Assembly: GCF_040219215.1 (NCBI RefSeq)
Contig: NZ_JAVJSX010000025.1
Location: forward strand, 230,388-294,387
Origin: Thalassobaculum_A sp040219215
GTDB lineage: Bacteria; Pseudomonadota; Alphaproteobacteria; Thalassobaculales; Thalassobaculaceae
Direction of reading: 5' to 3'
DNA: 64,000 nucleotides
Positions 60,184 through 64,000 of the stretch are shown here, one piece after another. The translations under genes were made by a program, and so were the position numbers. Within the stretch, counting starts at the first letter, position 1, and the number at the start of each line of letters is the position of its first letter. The notes beneath the pieces were generated by a model. The model saw only the letters and a list, made by a program, of their open reading frames with translations, ran no database searches and had not been told where the DNA came from.

Positions 60184-61230
60184 CTACTTCTTGGCGGCGA
60201 GGGCCTTGTCGGCTTCTGCAACGATGAAGTCGAGAAGAGCCTGGGCGTCGAACTTGTCCTTGTTCTCCGCCACCCACTGGTCCCACACCGGCTGGCCGGC
60301 AACCTTGCGGAACTCCTTGAGCTGATCGTCGGTGTAGACGATCTCCTTCAGCTTGGCCTTGAACATCGGCAGGTTCTTCTCGTCGATGTCGTGATAGGCC
60401 TTGATCTGGACCTTGTAGGCGGCGGGCTTCAGGTCCATCAGCAGCTTCTGGTACTGCGGCGGCAGCTTGGCGTAGGCGTCCTTGTTGATGACGGCCGCAC
60501 ACTCCGCCGTGCCCGGCGACATGTTCGATGTGAACCAGTCGCTGATCTCATGGATTTTGTAGGCGGCGTGCGAATAGGTGTACGGGAAGGAGGCCGCATC
60601 CATCGTGCCGCGCTCCATACCGGTGTAAACCTCGGTCGCCGGAACGGTGGTCAGGGTCGAGCCCAGTTTCTCCATCGCGGTACCGATGCCACCGCCGGCC
60701 CGGACCCGCTTGCCCGACCAACCCGCCAGGGTCGTCGGCGCGTCGCCCCGCCCGAGGAACTCGTACTGCGGCAGCAGTGCCGAGAAGTACGGCATGGCGT
60801 TCCAATTCGCCATGTCGGCGACGAACGTCGGATGGCCCATCGCGGCTTCGCGCACCTTCTGCGAGACCTCGAGATCGCCAAGCGGCAGGAACGGCATGGT
60901 CATGACCATCCACGCCGGGTTCTTGCCCGGGTGGTAGAAGTTGCAGAACTGCGCGGCCTGGAAGGCGCCGATCTTGATCCCGTCAAGATTCTCCCGTGCC
61001 TTCGACAGCGCTTCGCCGTAGTGGATCTTCATGGTGAAGTTACCGCCGGTCTTCTCGGCGAGCTGGGCAGCGATGTACTCGATACCCACGGTGAAGGCGC
61101 GCTCCTTACCCCAGGTCGACAGGTTCCAGGAGACCTTCGGGCCCTCGACCTCGGCAGCCTGCACGGTGGCGAGGCTGAAGGTGCAGGCTCCGGCAATCAT
61201 AGCGACGCGAGCAAGCGTCCTGAGCGTCAT
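60184..61230 (-). CDS. TRAP transporter substrate-binding protein (DctP family)
   Basis: This 348-residue periplasmic protein starts at the ATG at 61230, behind a GAGGACATT site. It has a signal peptide (MTLRTLARVAMIAGACTFSL, cleavage near 26). The DctP fold is indicated by VSWNLSTWGKERAFTVGIEY, IHYGEALSKARENLDGIKIG, GDAPTTLAGWSGKRVRAGGG and TMDAASFPYTYSHAAYKIHE, where the Arg of the KRVRAGGG segment normally anchors the substrate carboxylate. It delivers a carboxylate to the Q-M permease. The exact ligand is unknown. Confidence 0.93.
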   Translation of the reverse strand: MTLRTLARVAMIAGACTFSLATVQAAEVEGPKVSWNLSTWGKERAFTVGIEYIAAQLAEKTGGNFTMKIHYGEALSKARENLDGIKIGAFQAAQFCNFYHPGKNPAWMVMTMPFLPLGDLEVSQKVREAAMGHPTFVADMANWNAMPYFSALLPQYEFLGRGDAPTTLAGWSGKRVRAGGGIGTAMEKLGSTLTTVPATEVYTGMERGTMDAASFPYTYSHAAYKIHEISDWFTSNMSPGTAECAAVINKDAYAKLPPQYQKLLMDLKPAAYKVQIKAYHDIDEKNLPMFKAKLKEIVYTDDQLKEFRKVAGQPVWDQWVAENKDKFDAQALLDFIVAEADKALAAKK

Positions 61231-61446
61231 AATGTCCTCCGCTGTAACTTTTCTTGTGCATCCCGACACTCGCCAAGGCGAGCGGGCTCGATCAATAAGC
61301 AGATCCGTCGCGCCCCACCGCGACCTCCCATCGTGCCACTGAATGGCACCTCCCCCACCGACGGCACACCGCCGGAGATCTTCCCGAAGTGTGACCGGCC
61401 CGGCCCGGAACGACAAGTCACCGCGCCGAACCGTACCGGCCAACTG

Positions 61447-61474
61447 TGTATACAATCATATCGGCGCGAGGCAA
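61447..61474 (-). promoter_or_regulatory. Candidate promoter of the TRAP operon with GntR-like palindrome
   Basis: On the minus strand TTGCCT (61469-61474) and TATACA (61447-61452) are 16 bases apart, a fair sigma-70 pair about 220 bases before dctP. The -10 is inside the palindrome TGTATACA (61447-61454), resembling FCD-type GntR operators. It also starts just after the upstream dehydrogenase stop, so the TRAP genes could be regulated separately. Confidence 0.4.
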
Positions 61475-61484
61475 ACGCTGCCTG

Positions 61485-62357
61485 TCACACCGGTTCGCCG
61501 GTGAACAGCTTGAGGACCGCGATCCCGTCCAGGTCTTCGTGCCCCCGGGCCGCCATCAGGCGGAACAGTTCGGCGGCCTGAGTCGACATGGGAATCGCCG
61601 CCTTCACGTCATGCGCAAGATCATGAACCATGTCGAGGTCCTTGAGTACCTGACGAAGATAGCCGGCCGGCTCGAAATCCCGCGCGATCATCCGTGGCCA
61701 CATCGCCCGCATGAGGTTGGACCCGGCGTAGCCGCTGCCCAGCGCGTCCACCAATTTCCCGGTATCGACGCCGCCGCGTTCCGCGAGGTTCAGGGCCTCC
61801 GCCAGCACCACGAAGTTGGTCAGCACGCACACCTGGTTGACCATCTTGGTCACCTGCCCGGCGCCCACGGCCCCCACATGAACCAGGCTGGCGGCAAGCC
61901 CGTCCAGCACCGGACGGACCCTGGCAATGTCGGCATCGTCGCCACCGGCCATGATGGCAAGCTTGCCCGCTGTGGCCGCCGGCGGGCCACCGGACACCGG
62001 TGCATCGACCCAGCCGGCACCGGTCGCCGTTCTCAGGCGTTGCGCCATGTCGGTCGTGCGCGCCACGACGGTTGTCGAGAAGTCCACCAGCACGGCGTCA
62101 CGGGCGATCGTCTCTGCCGCGCCGCTCGCGCCGAAGACCGCCTGTTCGAGATTGTCGGTCGTTGTTACGCAGGTCAGGACCAGATCGGCGCCGTCCGCCG
62201 CCTGCGCAGGGGAGTCAGCAGGCGACACGCCCCATTCGGACGCGCCCAGACGCCGCTCCTGGCGCGGATCGAAGCCCTTGACCTCGTGCCCGAGTTCGAT
62301 CAACCGACGGGTGAAGCCTTCGCCCATCAGGCCAAGGCCAAGAAATCCGATGCGCAT
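61485..62357 (-). CDS. 3-hydroxyisobutyrate dehydrogenase family NAD(P)-dependent oxidoreductase
   Basis: This 290-residue beta-hydroxyacid dehydrogenase has the Rossmann motif GFLGLGLMGEGFTRRLIE (4-21). The substrate-binding signature is VDAPVSGGPPAA (117-128), and the catalytic lysine is Lys171 in GAGQVTKMVNQV. Members oxidise 3-hydroxyisobutyrate, tartronate semialdehyde and similar compounds. It stands upstream of and in the same direction as the TRAP genes, which suggests that the imported acid or its product is its substrate. A short gap of 84 bases separates it from the pseudo-protease gene. Confidence 0.92.
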   Translation of the reverse strand: MRIGFLGLGLMGEGFTRRLIELGHEVKGFDPRQERRLGASEWGVSPADSPAQAADGADLVLTCVTTTDNLEQAVFGASGAAETIARDAVLVDFSTTVVARTTDMAQRLRTATGAGWVDAPVSGGPPAATAGKLAIMAGGDDADIARVRPVLDGLAASLVHVGAVGAGQVTKMVNQVCVLTNFVVLAEALNLAERGGVDTGKLVDALGSGYAGSNLMRAMWPRMIARDFEPAGYLRQVLKDLDMVHDLAHDVKAAIPMSTQAAELFRLMAARGHEDLDGIAVLKLFTGEPV

Positions 62358-62441
62358 CGTCCACTCCCTGAGAGGTTTGCCAGCTGAGACGTTTGCCAGG
62401 GAGCCTACGACGATGCGCCTTGCTGCATAAACCGGTCTTGC

Positions 62442-63392
62442 TCAGTGCAGCTTGGGGCCTTTCAGCAGATCGCGGCGGGCGATCGACTCGACGGTCAGTT
62501 CCAGCAGTTCTCCGTCACGCGCCACGGTCAGTGGAACCGACACCCCCGCCGGACCGACAGCCCAGACTTGCCGCAGGAAATCAGCAAGGCTGGCCACCGG
62601 TCGCCCGTCGACCTTCGCAATGCCGTCGCCGACCTGGACGTCGGCCTGATCGGCGGGCCCGCCGTCAGTGAGGCCCGCAACCACCAGCCGGTTTTCCACC
62701 TCGGTACCGTACAGCCCCAGCCATGGTCGGGCCGGTCGGCTTGAGCGCCCATAGGTCGTCAGGTCATCAAAGATCGGCTTCAGAAGGTCGATCGGAACGA
62801 CCATGTTTCCGTCGACCGGCTGGCCGCCGCCCTGCGATTGCTGGATGAACAGCGAACCGATGCCCAACAGCCGTCCATCGGCGCCGATCATCGCGCTGCC
62901 GCCCCAGTTCGAATGGGCCGGCGCGGTGAAGATCGCCTCGTCGATCAGGTACTCCCAGTAGCCGGCGAACTCGCGCACACCGATGACCTGGGCCTTTACG
63001 ATTGAGCGGCGGCCGCCGTGACCGGCGAGCACCACCGCGTCGCCCTCCCGGACGGCGGAAGAGTCGCCCAACTCCATCGCCGGGAGATCCAGCGCACCGA
63101 GCGCCTGGACCAGGCCGAACCCGGTCTCCTGGTCGTAGCCCAGCACCATGCCCGACACCGCCCGGCCGCGATTGTCGGTTATCCAGATCGTCTCGGCCTC
63201 GGTGACCAGATAACCGATGGTCAGGATCAGCCCGTCTTCGCGGATGACCACGCCGTTCCCCGATCGTTCGGTGCCGAGCAGCGAAGCGGTGAACGCGTCT
63301 TCCGGAATCAGGGTTTTCAACCCGACGACTGACGACAACGCCTTGTTGAGGTCATAGGCCAGATGTTCCTGCCGCGGATCATGTTCCGACAT
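62442..63392 (-). CDS. HtrA/S1C-like protein that has lost its protease triad, with PDZ domain
   Basis: This 316-residue protein has an HtrA-like layout: a trypsin-like domain (about 15-205) and a PDZ domain (about 225-310, with GLTDGGPADQADVQVGDGI). The protease strands align well, for example SGNGVVIREDGLILTIGYLV and MVLGYDQETGFGLVQALG. However, the catalytic His, Asp and Ser are replaced: Tyr61 for His in the TNHVV position, Gly91 for Asp in TDLA, and Trp163 for Ser (SNWGGS instead of GNSGG). There is no signal peptide or anchor. It should bind peptides or membranes but not cut. The start is the ATG at 63392. Confidence 0.85.
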   Translation of the reverse strand: MSEHDPRQEHLAYDLNKALSSVVGLKTLIPEDAFTASLLGTERSGNGVVIREDGLILTIGYLVTEAETIWITDNRGRAVSGMVLGYDQETGFGLVQALGALDLPAMELGDSSAVREGDAVVLAGHGGRRSIVKAQVIGVREFAGYWEYLIDEAIFTAPAHSNWGGSAMIGADGRLLGIGSLFIQQSQGGGQPVDGNMVVPIDLLKPIFDDLTTYGRSSRPARPWLGLYGTEVENRLVVAGLTDGGPADQADVQVGDGIAKVDGRPVASLADFLRQVWAVGPAGVSVPLTVARDGELLELTVESIARRDLLKGPKLH

Positions 63393-63532
63393 GGCTTTCC
63401 GTCTTTTGCCGGTTTCGGTCCAAACACGCGCTGGGGGACGTTCGGACCGCGCCACCCAAACGCCACAATGAGCTTAGCACGCCCAATGGACTTGCGCGCG
63501 GTCTCTGGCTGCACGTCGTTGGAAAGACGGCG

Positions 63533-64000
63533 CTACTCCTGAGCGTCCGGGAAGCCGTCGATCGGGCCAAGATCGACCTCGTCGCGCGGAACGACCGGCG
63601 GGCTCATGACATACACCGCCACCAGCCGCGCCAACGCGGTCAGCGAATCGATGTGCACCCGTTCCCAGCCATGACTGGCATCGAGACCGAAGGCGACCAG
63701 TGCCGTGCGGATATCGTTGCCGGCCTCGATCGCCGACGCCGCGTCGCAACGGTAATGCTTGAACACATCGCGCTTGTGATCGATCCCGTAGCGTCGCGCC
63801 AGATCGATCAGCCCGTGCGTCAGGTGGTAGTCGAACGGGCCGGTCATATCGCCCATCGCGACGGTGACGCCGTACTCCGACGAGTTCTGTCCGGGCGCGA
63901 CCGTGGCGTTGTCGACGGCCAGCAGTTCCGCCACATCGCCGTGCAGCACCGCCGACGCACCAGAGCCGGTCTCCTCGGAGATCGTGAACAGGAAATGACA
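63533..64000 (-). CDS. Osmoprotectant NAGGN-system M42-family peptidase, N-terminus beyond window
   Basis: The visible 155 residues are the C-terminal part of a protein that continues past base 64000. Signature segments are FTISEETGSGASAVLHG, VFKHYRCDAASAIEAGNDIR and FGLDASHGWERVHIDSLTAL, which I recognise from the M42-like peptidase encoded with the N-acetylglutaminylglutamine amide (NAGGN) osmolyte genes. HYRCDAASAIEAGND is not seen in ordinary M42 aminopeptidases. The metal-site residues include the Glu-Glu of SEETG and the His of the DASHG segment. The partner genes should lie to the right of the window. It stops at 63533. Confidence 0.82.
   Translation of the reverse strand, partial: CHFLFTISEETGSGASAVLHGDVAELLAVDNATVAPGQNSSEYGVTVAMGDMTGPFDYHLTHGLIDLARRYGIDHKRDVFKHYRCDAASAIEAGNDIRTALVAFGLDASHGWERVHIDSLTALARLVAVYVMSPPVVPRDEVDLGPIDGFPDAQE

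Noticed and set aside
1..64000. tRNA, rRNA, insertion sequence, prophage or CRISPR content
   Set aside because: I saw no cloverleaf-like segments, transposase or integrase frames, or regularly spaced repeats; the only repeats are the gene duplications and the short direct repeat listed above.

Overview
This is a high-GC window (by eye roughly two thirds G+C), densely packed, with genes on both strands and many 4-base stop/start overlaps. The protein families suggest a free-living, probably marine or soil alphaproteobacterium of Rhodospirillales type: two PAS_5 sensory-like proteins, a DUF1127 protein, DUF3179, a TRAP transporter, a Zur-boxed znu locus and an NAGGN-osmolyte peptidase. That placement is inferred from family content only. 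There is no rRNA, tRNA, prophage, insertion sequence or CRISPR array. Most of the window is catabolic and accessory metabolism of the 'generalist heterotroph' kind, with many CoA-, TPP- and NAD-dependent enzymes and four DMT-family exporters.

Left part (1-13.4 kb): an NTF2-like fragment; an acyl-CoA dehydrogenase divergent from a gamma-glutamyltransferase-like amidohydrolase and a Gfo/Idh/MocA oxidoreductase; a probable decayed tail of an MFS permease; a coupled four-gene operon (cyclase-family hydrolase, ADP-forming acyl-CoA synthetase, nitronate monooxygenase, atypical histidine phosphatase); a PAS_5 protein; two tandem EamA transporters of identical length; and a zinc alcohol dehydrogenase.

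13.4-30.4 kb: a minus-strand operon in which a 2-oxoglutarate-dehydrogenase-E1-like protein overlaps a BisC-type molybdopterin reductase, followed by an SDR and a hot-dog-fold dehydratase. It is divergent from a two-subunit TPP decarboxylase resembling sulfopyruvate/phosphonopyruvate decarboxylase. Next come a second PAS_5 protein, an FAD oxidoreductase, several small unknown proteins, DUF3179, TPR and nuclease proteins, and a coupled operon of isopropylmalate-dehydrogenase-like, crotonase-like (active-site glutamates replaced) and aldo/keto reductase genes.

30.4-48.6 kb: a divergent znuA / znuC-znuB zinc importer with a near-palindromic Zur-like box between the arms; an alpha/beta hydrolase; DUF1127; an operon of LLM oxidoreductase, class III aminotransferase and MFS transporter; SDR and DMT genes; an AMP-dependent acyl-CoA ligase divergent from an enoyl-CoA hydratase, MsrA, SDR and peroxiredoxin series; a DMT transporter; a class III nucleotide cyclase with a C-terminal two-helix membrane domain; and a cystathionine beta-synthase plus gamma-lyase (reverse transsulfuration) pair.

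48.6-64 kb: a 378-residue protein I cannot assign; two adjacent paralogous PAS histidine kinases separated by a strikingly AT-rich gap and without a response regulator; a chemoreceptor; an acetolactate-synthase-like TPP enzyme divergent from an amidohydrolase; a TRAP transporter (P, Q and M genes, with a perfect hairpin between P and QM) preceded by a hydroxyisobutyrate-dehydrogenase-like gene; an HtrA-like protein that has lost all three catalytic residues; and the C-terminal part of the NAGGN-system M42 peptidase at the right edge.

The observations I rate most worth follow-up are the E1-like/BisC-like coupled operon with its divergent TPP decarboxylase, the pseudo-protease, the Zur box with a histidine-tailed ZnuC, and the histidine-kinase pair around an AT-rich island.
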